Part shown: positions 50,771-62,480 of the stretch, piece by piece
Position numbering within the stretch: position 1 is the stretch's first letter
How the letters are laid out: every line of letters begins with the position of its first letter
Assembly (NCBI GenBank): GCA_051954235.1
Contig: JBQCHY010000035.1
Span: forward strand, 57,815-121,814
Source: 62-47 sp051954235
GTDB taxonomy: Bacteria; Pseudomonadota; Alphaproteobacteria; Rhizobiales; Xanthobacteraceae
Direction of reading: 5' to 3'
Length of the DNA: 64,000 bases
Position numbers and translations under genes: made by a program
The notes under the pieces: model-generated
The model's database searches: none
What the model was told of the DNA's origin: nothing
What the model saw: only the letters and a program-made list of their open reading frames with translations

Positions 50771-52597
50771 ATGTGCGGCATCGTTGGGATTTTGGGGCGC
50801 GGCCCGGTTGCCGATCAGTTGGTCGATTCACTCAAGCGATTGGAATATCGCGGCTATGATTCCGCTGGCGTTGCGACGCTGGAAGCGGGGCAACTCGATC
50901 GTCGGCGCGCCGAAGGCAAGTTGAAGAATCTCGAAGCGCGTTTGAAATCCGCGCCGCTCCAGGGACATCTCGGCATCGGACATACGCGCTGGGCGACCCA
51001 CGGCAAGCCGACCGAGAACAACGCGCATCCACACACCGCGCGCCGTGTCGCCGTGGTGCATAACGGCATCATCGAGAATTTTCGCGAACTGCGTCAGCAT
51101 CTCGAAAAGAGCGGCGCGGTCTTCAGCAGCGACACCGATACCGAAGTCGTCGCGCATCTGGTCGATGGTTACTTGAGCAAGGGTCTGTCACCGGCTGAAG
51201 CCGTGAAGGCGACGCTTCCCCAACTGCGTGGCGCATTCGCGCTGGCTTTCATCTTCGATGGCAACGACGACCTTCTGATCGGTGCTCGCAAAGGGTCGCC
51301 GCTTGCGGTCGGTTACGGCGACGGCGAGATGTATCTCGGCTCCGACGCCATTGCCTTGGCGCCATTGACCGACACTATCAGCTATCTTGAGGATGGCGAC
51401 TGGGTAGTGCTGGATCGATCCGGCTGCGAAATCCATGATGGGAGCGGCGCTGCAGTGAAACGCGACGTGATCAAGTCCGGCGCGTCATCGTTCCTCGTCG
51501 ACAAGGCGAACTATCGCCACTTCATGGCGAAGGAAATTCACGAGCAGCCGGAAGTGGTCAGCCACACGCTGGCGCGCATGGTCGATATGGCGAGTGAACG
51601 CGTCACGCTGCCGGTCGCGTTACCGTTCGATTTTCGCGATGTCCAGCGGGTGGTGATCACCGCTTGCGGCACGGCGAGCTATGCTGGCTTTGTTGCCCGC
51701 TACTGGCTTGAGCAGTTTGCGCGACTGCCTGTCGAACTTGATGTCGCGTCTGAGTTTCGTTATCGCGAAGCGCCGTTGCGGAAGGGAGATCTTGCGATCT
51801 TCATTTCGCAGTCAGGCGAAACCGCGGACACCCTCGCAGCTTTGCGTTACGCGAAGGCGCAGGGTGCGCACACGCTCTCCGTCGTCAACGTGACGACCTC
51901 TACCATCGCGCGCGAAAGCGAGGTGATGTTGCAAACCCTTGCGGGACCCGAGATCGGTGTGGCCTCGACCAAAGCCTTTACATGCCAGTTGATGGTGTTG
52001 GCCGCGTTGGCGATCGCCGCGGGTCGAGCGCGCGGCGAGTTGTCTGCCGAGGACGAGGTCAAGCTGGTGCGCGGTCTTGTCGAAGTGCCGCGCCTGATGG
52101 CGGCGGCACTTGCCAGCGAGCCGCAGATCGAGCGGCTGGCGCGCGACATCGCGAAGTCGCACGACGTGCTTTATCTCGGGCGCGGCACCAGCTATCCGCT
52201 GGCGCTGGAAGGCGCGCTGAAGTTAAAGGAAATCTCCTACATTCATGCCGAAGGCTATGCCGCGGGTGAACTCAAGCACGGGCCGATTGCGCTGATCGAT
52301 GAAAACATGCCGGTGGTGGTGATCGCGCCGTTCGATCGCGTCTTCGAGAAGACCGTATCGAACATGCAGGAGGTTGCCGCGCGTGGCGGCCGGATCATCC
52401 TGATGACCGATGCGAAAGGCGCGGCCGAAGCCACCGTCGATTCCCTCGTCACCATTACCATGCCGGACATGGCGGCGAACTTCACACCGCTGGTTTATGC
52501 CGTGCCGGTGCAATTACTGGCCTACCATACCGCCGTGGTGATGGGCACTGACGTCGACCAGCCTAGAAATCTGGCCAAATCGGTCACCGTCGAGTAG
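50771..52597 (+). CDS. glmS: Glutamine-fructose-6-phosphate aminotransferase
   Basis: The protein has 608 residues. The catalytic Cys2 is in MCGIVGILG, with GHTRWATHG in the glutaminase domain; two SIS domains follow, the first with SQSGETADTL and the second with GRGTSYPLALEGALKLKE, ending KSVTVE. It makes glucosamine-6-phosphate from fructose-6-phosphate and glutamine, the start of the hexosamine route completed by GlmM and GlmU. Confidence 0.97.
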   Translation: MCGIVGILGRGPVADQLVDSLKRLEYRGYDSAGVATLEAGQLDRRRAEGKLKNLEARLKSAPLQGHLGIGHTRWATHGKPTENNAHPHTARRVAVVHNGIIENFRELRQHLEKSGAVFSSDTDTEVVAHLVDGYLSKGLSPAEAVKATLPQLRGAFALAFIFDGNDDLLIGARKGSPLAVGYGDGEMYLGSDAIALAPLTDTISYLEDGDWVVLDRSGCEIHDGSGAAVKRDVIKSGASSFLVDKANYRHFMAKEIHEQPEVVSHTLARMVDMASERVTLPVALPFDFRDVQRVVITACGTASYAGFVARYWLEQFARLPVELDVASEFRYREAPLRKGDLAIFISQSGETADTLAALRYAKAQGAHTLSVVNVTTSTIARESEVMLQTLAGPEIGVASTKAFTCQLMVLAALAIAAGRARGELSAEDEVKLVRGLVEVPRLMAAALASEPQIERLARDIAKSHDVLYLGRGTSYPLALEGALKLKEISYIHAEGYAAGELKHGPIALIDENMPVVVIAPFDRVFEKTVSNMQEVAARGGRIILMTDAKGAAEATVDSLVTITMPDMAANFTPLVYAVPVQLLAYHTAVVMGTDVDQPRNLAKSVTVE

Positions 52598-52724
52598 ACG
52601 AAACGCCAATCTAGACATAGCGCCTGCGCGGAATGGTTCCATCGCGGTGTTAGGAATGTCTGCTACAATGGCGGGCACCCAATTTTCTTGGCATCGACGC
52701 CGCTTGTTGATTGACTCGGGATAG

Positions 52725-53504
52725 ATGACGAAAAGACCTGTATCGACTCCGATGCCTCCCTCCGCGCCGGTTCCGCCACCGGAAGCGCCGCGCGGTTTCA
52801 TGGCGCGCATCCGCAATTACTTCCTGACCGGCTTGATCGTCGCGGGTCCGGTCGCGATTACGCTCTATCTGACCTGGTGGTTCGTCACCTGGGTCGATGG
52901 ATTGGTGCGCCCGTTCGTGCCGATGGACTATCGGCCGGAAACCTATCTGCCGTTCGGCATCCCGGGGTCGGGATTGGTGGTGGCATTCGTCGCCCTGACG
53001 CTGCTCGGGTTCCTCACCGCCAATCTGATTGGGCGCAAGCTGGTCGGTCTCGGCGAAAGCCTGCTCGGGCGGATGCCGGTGGTGCGCGCGATTTATCGCG
53101 GCCTGAAGCAAGTGTTCGAGACGCTGTTCTCCGGCAACGGTTCCAGTTTTCGCAAGGTCGGCATGGTGGAGTTTCCGTCACCCGGCATGTGGTCGATCGT
53201 GCTGATCTCGCAATCGCCGAGTACCGAAGTGGCGGAAAAGCTGCCGGGGGCCGAGGAGCATATCTCGGTGTTCCTGCCATGCGCGCCGAACCCGACGACG
53301 GGCTTCTTCTTCTACGTGCCGCGCAGCAAGGTGATCGAAATCGACATGAGCGCGGAAGACGCCGCGACCCTCATCATGTCCGCCGGCGTTGTGCAGCCGG
53401 GCAGCGATCAGCAGCGCAAGATTGCGGCGCTTGCGGAGACCGCCAACGCCGCGCGCGTCGCTAACGAAACCGCATTCGATGTCGCGCCGGCGAAAGCCGA
53501 TTGA
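52725..53504 (+). CDS. DUF502 inner-membrane protein
   Basis: The protein has 259 residues. Two membrane segments (about residues 31-51 and 79-101) flank a short loop, and PVVRAIYRGLKQVFETLF follows in the usual DUF502 place. A C-terminal soluble domain with VFLPCAPNPTTGFFF contains a CAPNPTTG motif highly conserved in this family. Function unknown. It converges with recG. Confidence 0.88.
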   Translation: MTKRPVSTPMPPSAPVPPPEAPRGFMARIRNYFLTGLIVAGPVAITLYLTWWFVTWVDGLVRPFVPMDYRPETYLPFGIPGSGLVVAFVALTLLGFLTANLIGRKLVGLGESLLGRMPVVRAIYRGLKQVFETLFSGNGSSFRKVGMVEFPSPGMWSIVLISQSPSTEVAEKLPGAEEHISVFLPCAPNPTTGFFFYVPRSKVIEIDMSAEDAATLIMSAGVVQPGSDQQRKIAALAETANAARVANETAFDVAPAKAD

Positions 53505-55610
<2,106 letters not shown>

Positions 55611-55636
55611 CGGTGAATTCTAGGACTTTTTGCGTT

Positions 55637-55732
55637 GTCATGCCCGACTTCATGCCGGACATCCACGCCTTGTTGAAGCCGGGATGGCAAGGCAGGCCGG
55701 CCATGACGCGCGGGTATGACCGCGGCGACAAG
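55637..55732. repeat. Palindromic intergenic repeat, possible REP-like element
   Basis: GTCATGCCCGACTTCATGCC and the facing GGCCGGCCATGACG arms resemble the palindromic intergenic units common in Bradyrhizobiaceae. They lie in the 206-base gap between recG and sdhE, which otherwise holds their promoters. I could not count copies elsewhere. Confidence 0.4.
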
Positions 55733-55816
55733 GAAAATACTGACATCGCCGCCCGCGAGGACTATATCAACCCCGCCCGGCACGTCCGGGCTTTTGCCGT
55801 TACGCAAGGTTGACGC

Positions 55817-56107
55817 ATGACTGGGACGACACGTTCGAGCCACGGGCTCGATGACCGCCGCAAACGGTTGCTTTATCGCTGCTGGCACCGTGGCACGCGT
55901 GAAATGGACCTCATTCTCGGTCGTTTCGCAGATGCGCACATCGCGCAGCTCTCCGACGATGATCTCTCGGAACTCGAACGGGTGATCGAGGCCCACGATC
56001 CCGATCTTTACCCGGCGTTCGCCGGTAGCATGCCGCCATTGCCGGATTTCGCCGGCGCGATGTTCGAGCGTATCAAGGCGTTTCGCGTTTCGGACCCCAA
56101 TCTATGA
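55817..56107 (+). CDS. sdhE: Succinate dehydrogenase assembly factor (SdhE/CptB family)
   Basis: The protein has 96 residues, the standard size. RRKRLLYRCWHRGTREMDLILGRF carries the RGxxE-type motif (RGTRE) used to bind and flavinylate the flavoprotein subunit of succinate dehydrogenase. The short helical tail includes LIEAHDPDLYPAF-like VIEAHDPDLYPAF. It overlaps mfd (ATGA), an arrangement typical of this order. Confidence 0.9.
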   Translation: MTGTTRSSHGLDDRRKRLLYRCWHRGTREMDLILGRFADAHIAQLSDDDLSELERVIEAHDPDLYPAFAGSMPPLPDFAGAMFERIKAFRVSDPNL

Positions 56108-59100
56108 AGAACGCGCTTCGTTCACCCGCCGAACTGCTGGTTCCCGGCCGCGCGCTGACGCTGGCTAATGTCGCCGACGGCGCCGAGGGACTGATCGTTT
56201 CCGACCTCGCGCGCGCCGTCGCCGCGCGGCCGAAGCCGCCGGCGGTGAGCCTCGCCGTGATCTGTCGCGACGGGCCGCGCATGTCGCAACTGGCGCGGGC
56301 GCTGGAGTTCTTCGCGCCCGACATCGACGTGATGCAGTTTCCTGCCTGGGATTGTCAGCCCTACGACCGGGTGTCGCCGCATAACGGCATCGTCGCGCAG
56401 CGCGTGACCACGCTGGCGCGGCTGTCGCGACTGGCCGGCAGCGACAAGCCGCTGATCGTCGTCACCACGGTGAACGCCATCGTGCAGAGGGTGCCGGCGC
56501 GCGAGCAGATCGCGGCGCAGGCACTATCGGTGGCGCCGGGCAACGTGGTGCCGATGGATTCCATCGTCGCCTGGCTCGAGCACAATGGCTACAACCGCTC
56601 CTCGACCGTACGCGAATCCGGCGAATACGCGGTGCGCGGCGGTATTCTCGATCTCTATCCGGCAGGATTAGATCAACCTGTGCGTCTCGATTTCTTCGGC
56701 GACGCGCTGGAGTCGATCCGTTCCTTCGATGCCGAGACGCAGCGTACGCTGTTGACGATGCGCGGCCTCGATCTGGTGCCGGTATCCGAATTTCAACTCG
56801 TCACCGAAACCATCAAGCGCTTCCGCATGGGCTACGTCGCGCAGTTCGGCGCGCCGCGCCGTGACGACCTGCTCTATGAGGCGGTGAGCGAGGGGCGTCG
56901 CCATCCCGGCATGGAGCATTGGTTGCCGCTGTTTCAGGAGCGGATGGATACGTTGTTCGATTATCTCGGCGGCGCGCCGGTTGCGATCGAGCCGCAGGGC
57001 GAGGACGCCGCTCGCGAACGTTTCGCGCAGATCGTCGACTACTATGAGGCGCGGCGCGAGGCGCTGGAGCATGACGGCGGCGGCGCGATCTATCAGCCCC
57101 TGCCGCCGGATCGACTCTATCTCACCGAAACCGAATGGCAGGCGCGGTTGGAGGCTCAAGCGCTGGCGCGGCTGACACCGTTCGCCGTTCCCGACGGTGC
57201 GAGCGACGCCATCGATGCCGGTGCAAGGCAGGGCCGCAACTTCGCGCCGGAACGCGCCGACAGTTCGGTGAATGTGTTCGCCAGCGTTGTGGCGCATGTG
57301 CAGGCGTTGCAGGCCGCGCGCAAGAAGGTGGTGGTCGCGCTGTGGAGCGAGGGCTCGCGCGAGCGCATGGCCAACATGCTCAAGGACCATAAGCTCCTCA
57401 ACCTCACCAGCGTCAATGCCTGGCGCACGGTGCAGGCGACGCCGCGCAACGAAACCATGCTGGCGGTGGTCGGCATGGAGTCCGGTTTCGAAACCGATGC
57501 GGTCGCCGTCATCACCGAGCAGGATATTCTTGGCGACCGCCTGGTGCGGCCGCGCAAGGCCAGCCGCAAGCTCGACAACTTCATCTCCGAAGTCACCAGT
57601 CTCTCGACCGGCGATATCGTCGTCCATGTCGAGCACGGCATCGGCCGCTTTATCGGCTTGCAGACGCTCGACGTCGCCGGCGCGCCGCATGATTGCGTCG
57701 AACTTCGCTACGCCAACGAGACGAAACTGTTCCTGCCGGTCGAGAACATCGACCTGCTATCGCGCTACGGCTCCGATCAAACCAACGTCGAACTCGACAA
57801 GCTCGGCGGCAGCGGCTGGCAGGCGCGCAAGGCGAAGCTGAAGAACCGCATCCGTGAGATTGCCGGCAAATTGATCAAGATCGCCGCCGAGCGGCATCTG
57901 CACGAGGCACCGAAGCTCGCGGTGGAGCCGGGCCTCTACGACGAATTCTGCGCACGTTTCCCCTACGAGGAAACCGAGGATCAACTTACTGCCATCAACG
58001 CCGCGTTGCACGATCTCGAAAGCGGTAAGCCGATGGATCGTCTGGTCTGCGGCGACGTCGGTTTCGGCAAGACCGAAGTGGCGCTGCGCGCGACGTTCGC
58101 GGTCGCGTTGCAGGGCAAGCAGGTGGCGGTGGTGGTGCCGACCACGCTACTGGCGCGTCAGCACGCGAAGAATTTCGCCGAGCGGTTTCGCGGTTTCCCG
58201 GTGAACGTCGCGCAGGCGTCGCGGCTGGTATCGTCGAAGGAGTTGAGCCAGACCAAGAAGGGCATCGCTGACGGCTCTGTCGATATCGTTGTCGGCACCC
58301 ATGCGCTGCTCGGCAAGGCGATCAAGTTCAAGGAACTCGGCCTGCTGGTGGTGGACGAGGAGCAGCACTTCGGTGTGTCGCACAAGGAGCGGCTGAAGCA
58401 GCTTCGCGCCGAAATCCATGTGCTGACGCTCAGCGCGACGCCAATCCCGCGCACCTTGCAACTGGCGCTGACCGGCGTGCGCGATCTCTCGATCATCGCT
58501 TCGCCGCCAGTGGATCGCCTTGCGGTCCGCACCTTTGTCGCGCCGCACGATCCGCTGATGATCCGCGAGGCGCTGTTGCGTGAGCGCTATCGCGGCGGTC
58601 AGGCGTTCTATGTCTGCCCGCGCATCGACGATCTTGCCGAGGTGAAGGATTTCCTCGACAAGCATGTGCCGGAGATGAAGGTCGCGGTGGCGCACGGCCA
58701 GATGCCGCCGGCCACCATCGAAGACATCATGTCGGCGTTCTACGACGGCAAATACGACATCCTGCTGTCGACGACGATCGTGGAATCCGGTCTCGATATT
58801 CCGACCGCCAATACGCTGATCGTGCATCGTGCCGATATGTTCGGCCTCGCGCAGCTCTATCAGTTGCGCGGTCGCGTAGGTCGGTCGAAGCTGCGCGCCT
58901 ATGCGCTGTTCACGCTGCCGGCGCAGCAGAAGATCACGGCGCAGGCGGAACGCCGCCTCAAGGTGCTGCAATCGCTGGAGACGCTGGGTGCGGGCTTCCA
59001 ACTGGCATCGCACGATCTCGACATTCGCGGCGCGGGCAATCTGCTCGGCGAGGAGCAATCCGGCCACATCAAGGAAGTCGGCTTCGAGCTTTACCAGTCG

Positions 59101-59622
59101 ATGTTGGAGGAAGCGATCCTCAACCTCAAGGCCGGCATCTCCGAGCCAGTGGCGGATCGCTGGTCGCCGCAGATCACGGTCGGCATGCCGGTCCTCATCC
59201 CGGAAGACTACGTCTCCGATCTCGCGGTGCGGCTGTCGCTCTATCGCCGGCTGGCCGATTTCGAAACCGAAGAAGACATCGAGAATTTCGGCGCCGAACT
59301 GCGCGATCGTTTCGGGCCGCTGCCCGACGAGGTGCGCTACCTGTTTAAGGTCGCGGCGATCAAGACTTACTGCCTGCGCGCCAACATCGAGAAGCTCGAT
59401 GCCGGTCCGAAGGGCGCGGTCATTACCTTCCGCGACAATAGTTTCGCGCATCCGGATCGCCTAGTATTCTTCATTAAGCAGCATGGGCAGGCGGCTAAGG
59501 TGCGCCCGGACATGAAGGTGGTGTTCCTTCAGACGTGGGAAACGCCGGAGGAGCGTCTTGCCGGCGCCACTGAAGTTGTCCGCCAACTGGCGAACCTGGC
59601 CGAAGGCCGCAAGGCCGCCTGA
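56104..59622 (+). CDS. mfd: Transcription-repair coupling factor
   Basis: The protein has 1172 residues. It has the UvrB-like N-terminal region (FPAWDCQPYDRVSP), a CarD-like RNA polymerase-binding domain (GDIVVHVEHGIGRFIGL), the motor (GDVGFGKTEVA, VDEEQHFG, LSATPIPRTL, QLRGRVGRS) and the C-terminal TRCF domain (LYRRLADFETEED). Mfd removes RNA polymerase stalled at lesions and recruits UvrA. Confidence 0.97.
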   Translation: MKNALRSPAELLVPGRALTLANVADGAEGLIVSDLARAVAARPKPPAVSLAVICRDGPRMSQLARALEFFAPDIDVMQFPAWDCQPYDRVSPHNGIVAQRVTTLARLSRLAGSDKPLIVVTTVNAIVQRVPAREQIAAQALSVAPGNVVPMDSIVAWLEHNGYNRSSTVRESGEYAVRGGILDLYPAGLDQPVRLDFFGDALESIRSFDAETQRTLLTMRGLDLVPVSEFQLVTETIKRFRMGYVAQFGAPRRDDLLYEAVSEGRRHPGMEHWLPLFQERMDTLFDYLGGAPVAIEPQGEDAARERFAQIVDYYEARREALEHDGGGAIYQPLPPDRLYLTETEWQARLEAQALARLTPFAVPDGASDAIDAGARQGRNFAPERADSSVNVFASVVAHVQALQAARKKVVVALWSEGSRERMANMLKDHKLLNLTSVNAWRTVQATPRNETMLAVVGMESGFETDAVAVITEQDILGDRLVRPRKASRKLDNFISEVTSLSTGDIVVHVEHGIGRFIGLQTLDVAGAPHDCVELRYANETKLFLPVENIDLLSRYGSDQTNVELDKLGGSGWQARKAKLKNRIREIAGKLIKIAAERHLHEAPKLAVEPGLYDEFCARFPYEETEDQLTAINAALHDLESGKPMDRLVCGDVGFGKTEVALRATFAVALQGKQVAVVVPTTLLARQHAKNFAERFRGFPVNVAQASRLVSSKELSQTKKGIADGSVDIVVGTHALLGKAIKFKELGLLVVDEEQHFGVSHKERLKQLRAEIHVLTLSATPIPRTLQLALTGVRDLSIIASPPVDRLAVRTFVAPHDPLMIREALLRERYRGGQAFYVCPRIDDLAEVKDFLDKHVPEMKVAVAHGQMPPATIEDIMSAFYDGKYDILLSTTIVESGLDIPTANTLIVHRADMFGLAQLYQLRGRVGRSKLRAYALFTLPAQQKITAQAERRLKVLQSLETLGAGFQLASHDLDIRGAGNLLGEEQSGHIKEVGFELYQSMLEEAILNLKAGISEPVADRWSPQITVGMPVLIPEDYVSDLAVRLSLYRRLADFETEEDIENFGAELRDRFGPLPDEVRYLFKVAAIKTYCLRANIEKLDAGPKGAVITFRDNSFAHPDRLVFFIKQHGQAAKVRPDMKVVFLQTWETPEERLAGATEVVRQLANLAEGRKAA

Positions 59623-59636
59623 TCGTCGGCAATGTA

Positions 59637-60869
59637 CTACGACGCCGCGCGTTTCGTGTCACTCGCCAGCCGCGTCAGCAACGACGCGGCAGTATCGTTT
59701 GCGGCAAGCGTTTCGACACGAACATGCGGATCGATGTGCGAGCCCCGCCGCGCGCTATGCATGGTGTACTTCATCACGCTAGCGAGGCGCTTGGCGATGG
59801 TGTTGGCGCTGCGAATCCCCGCATCGACGAATACGGCGGTCATTGTTCCGTCGTCATGCATCGTCGCGAAATCCATTCGGCGGATCAGTCGGCTGAGAAT
59901 GCGCGCGGCGTCGTATTGCTCGCGCGGATGGCTTTCGGCAAAGGAAAACCGGGCGACGGAGAGGTCGGAGTGTCTGGTTTGCGTCTGATCGACGGCGGTT
60001 CTGAAATCGCGATCGAATGCGGCAGGAGTCAGCAGCCCGGTCCGCGGATCGAGCAAGCCGCCGGCGTCGATCGAACGCAGCGTGCGGTTGATCCGCTGTT
60101 CGAAGGCGTGTTGCCGGATCAGGGGCAGGGCGGTGGCCACGACCTGCGCGGGCTCGCCGTCGATTATCTCCAGGTTCGGCAGATCGTAGGTGCGCTCGGG
60201 TCCTGATGGTGCGACCACCGGCAGATTGCGGAAGCGTGGGTCCTCGGAGAGCACCGTCAGGAAAGCATCGAGCACGCGGGTGGTGAAACCGTTGCCGATC
60301 ACGATGCCGTCGATGTCGCGTGCGTTGAGATGCTTGGCGGCGGCCTCGATGCTGAGCGCGCCAACGACCCCCATGCGTGTGCCGAACGCAACTGACAACG
60401 CCGGATAGCTGGCGCCACGCCCGATCAGAAGGACGGTGGCGTCTTGCAGCGGGTCTGAATCCGAAAACGCACGCGAGACCAAAGGTTGATCGCCCTGACG
60501 CCGTAACATCGTGGCATGAACAGCACGCACGCGGAGCGCGGCGCTGAGTCTCGCGACCAGACGATCCGCACCGTTTTCCGTTGGCGAAAACGGAATGGCG
60601 TTAGCGGGGAGCGGATCGACAGCATCCAGCACGATCAACGGAACATATGGCTCCGCCGCCGCGATGCGTGTCGCGAGCGTCTCGAAGGCTGGATAGCCTT
60701 CGGCCGGAATCGCGGCTATGACTGCGGCCGGAGGCGCGTGGTCAAAGGCTTGCAACGCGTGGGGCCAATCCGTTTCGACAACGGAATCTGATCCGGCTGC
60801 GCGGACGCCTGCGATAAGCGCGCGGTGGGCGTCGCCGATAACGGCAAGGATAGGTCCGTGTTTCGACAT
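59637..60869 (-). CDS. Response-regulator-like protein with degenerate GGDEF domain
   Basis: The protein has 410 residues. Two receiver-like segments are suggested (residues about 8-100 and 145-230), followed by DPRTGLLTPAAFDRDF, the start of a GGDEF domain. The GGDEF catalytic loop itself is not present; its place is taken by MHDDGTMTAVFVDAG, so c-di-GMP synthesis is unlikely. It lies convergent to mfd with 14 bases between. It may be a regulatory or scaffold protein. Confidence 0.65.
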   Translation of the reverse strand: MSKHGPILAVIGDAHRALIAGVRAAGSDSVVETDWPHALQAFDHAPPAAVIAAIPAEGYPAFETLATRIAAAEPYVPLIVLDAVDPLPANAIPFSPTENGADRLVARLSAALRVRAVHATMLRRQGDQPLVSRAFSDSDPLQDATVLLIGRGASYPALSVAFGTRMGVVGALSIEAAAKHLNARDIDGIVIGNGFTTRVLDAFLTVLSEDPRFRNLPVVAPSGPERTYDLPNLEIIDGEPAQVVATALPLIRQHAFEQRINRTLRSIDAGGLLDPRTGLLTPAAFDRDFRTAVDQTQTRHSDLSVARFSFAESHPREQYDAARILSRLIRRMDFATMHDDGTMTAVFVDAGIRSANTIAKRLASVMKYTMHSARRGSHIDPHVRVETLAANDTAASLLTRLASDTKRAAS

Positions 60870-60977
60870 ATGAAAGGCTGTGGCGATCTGTTCGAAAACG
60901 ACAAAGCCTAATCGAACGCGCTTAATGGCGCGTCAACGGTGAACGCCCATTTTGATGAGATGGCGTGCGATGCCGGC

Positions 60978-62477
60978 TTAGTCCGTGCTGGCGCGATCGC
61001 GGAAAGCCTCGACCATCAGCGGATTGAGGCCGAGTTCGGCGAGCGCGCCGCGTGCGCGGGCGTTGTCATTGGCGCGGCCGGCGAGACGATGGCCGCTCAG
61101 CTTGTCCGGCAGCGCCGTCAGCATGGCGCCATCGCCGAGCCTGCTGGCCCAGGCTTGCAGTTCCTCGGCCTGGAATCGATAACCGCCGACCGCCATGATC
61201 CCCGGCGGCGGCGCGGTGATGCAGATCGCGCCACTGGTGCGGTCGAGTCGCGCGGCGTATCCGGTGTCGACGTAGGTGACGGGCGGGGTGTCGCGGCGAA
61301 ATTCATCGCGCGCGGCCGCGGTGTAGGCCGCGAGTGGCACCATTGAGCCGCGCAGCGCGAGGGTTCCGGCGTCGGTCAGGAGCGTCTCGCCGGCGACCGG
61401 CGATTGCGCGTCATCGCGTGGTGCGCCGTAGGGGCCGGGCATGATATCGGCGGCCGCGCCGTCGTCGCCGCGTTGCGCGCCGAACAGGCCGGCCTCACCG
61501 AACACATAGATGTCGGTCAGCCGAACCTTTCCGCTTGGCCACAGCGGGCTCGACGCGACCTGCTCCGGCGTGCGCCACAGGCTGATGACATTGCGAAGGG
61601 CCGATTCGTCGAGCAGATCTTCATCCTCGCCGAGGCGCATCGCCAACGCCGCGGGGCAGGCCAGCGTATCGCAGTTCAGCTCACGGAGTTGTCGCTCCAG
61701 CACCTCGCCGTCGAACGGATGGTGCAGGGCCAGGGTGCCCCCGCTCAGGAGCCAGCATGCCAGCGACGCGGCGATGCCGGCGAACGATCCCATGCATTGC
61801 GCGGCGAGCAGCGTTCCGCCCTGCGCCATTCCGCTTTCGAGAAAAACCGCGAGCCCGCTGGAAATCAGATTCAAGTGCGTGCGCGGCACGGCCAGCAGGC
61901 CATGATTTGTGACGTCGAACGAGATCAAGGCGGCTTGTCGGGCGTCGGGCGTCATCGCGGGAGCGGTCGCGCCGCCGTGTGTGATCAGGTCGTCGAGCGG
62001 CACCACGCCTTCCGGTAGATCCGGACCGAAGCCGCAGACGTGTCGGACGGAGAAAGCCTCCACCGCTGCGTTCATGATGAGATCGGCATGGCTGACGCCG
62101 TCGATCCGCGAACTGCCGACGATGGCGCGTGCGCCGATGCGATTGAGCGCAACTGCGAGGTCGGCATGTCGCCAGAGCTGCGGCATCAGCGCCACGACGA
62201 GTCCCGCGCGATGCGCAGCCAGCACCGTCAATGCGTATTCGACCGTATTGGCAAGCTGCACCGCGACGATTGAATGCGGTGGCAATCCGGCGTCAACGAA
62301 ATGCGCGGCAAGGGCGGAAATGGCGCGGTCGGCCTGCGCGAAGGTCAATCGCAGCGGCGGCTGGCCGGTCACTTCCATCTTGTTCGCCGGATCGACCAGC
62401 GCCAACGCATCCGGCTGCCGCGCCAGAATGCGGCGAAACAATCCATCGAGGGTCGGTGACGCTGTGGCTTGATGCAC
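60978..62477 (-). CDS. Degenerate AMP-binding (acyl-CoA synthetase-like) protein
   Basis: The protein has 499 residues from a GTG at 62477. It has the fold pattern of adenylate-forming enzymes (LTFAQADRAISALAAHF, VAVQLANTVEYALTVLAAHRAG), but the key motifs are altered. The Thr/Ser-rich P-loop is replaced by SFDVTNHGLLAVPR, the YGxTE motif by VFGEAGL, and the Lys-containing C-terminal motif by LAGRANDNARARG. Catalysis is doubtful. It overlaps nothing but sits four bases from the solute-binding gene upstream, so the two are probably one transcript. Confidence 0.75.
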   Translation of the reverse strand: MHQATASPTLDGLFRRILARQPDALALVDPANKMEVTGQPPLRLTFAQADRAISALAAHFVDAGLPPHSIVAVQLANTVEYALTVLAAHRAGLVVALMPQLWRHADLAVALNRIGARAIVGSSRIDGVSHADLIMNAAVEAFSVRHVCGFGPDLPEGVVPLDDLITHGGATAPAMTPDARQAALISFDVTNHGLLAVPRTHLNLISSGLAVFLESGMAQGGTLLAAQCMGSFAGIAASLACWLLSGGTLALHHPFDGEVLERQLRELNCDTLACPAALAMRLGEDEDLLDESALRNVISLWRTPEQVASSPLWPSGKVRLTDIYVFGEAGLFGAQRGDDGAAADIMPGPYGAPRDDAQSPVAGETLLTDAGTLALRGSMVPLAAYTAAARDEFRRDTPPVTYVDTGYAARLDRTSGAICITAPPPGIMAVGGYRFQAEELQAWASRLGDGAMLTALPDKLSGHRLAGRANDNARARGALAELGLNPLMVEAFRDRASTD

Positions 62478-62480
62478 GGC

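Noticed and set aside
58147..59451. Minus-strand frame of 434 codons within mfd
   Set aside because: It is a shadow of mfd, whose domains are unambiguous.
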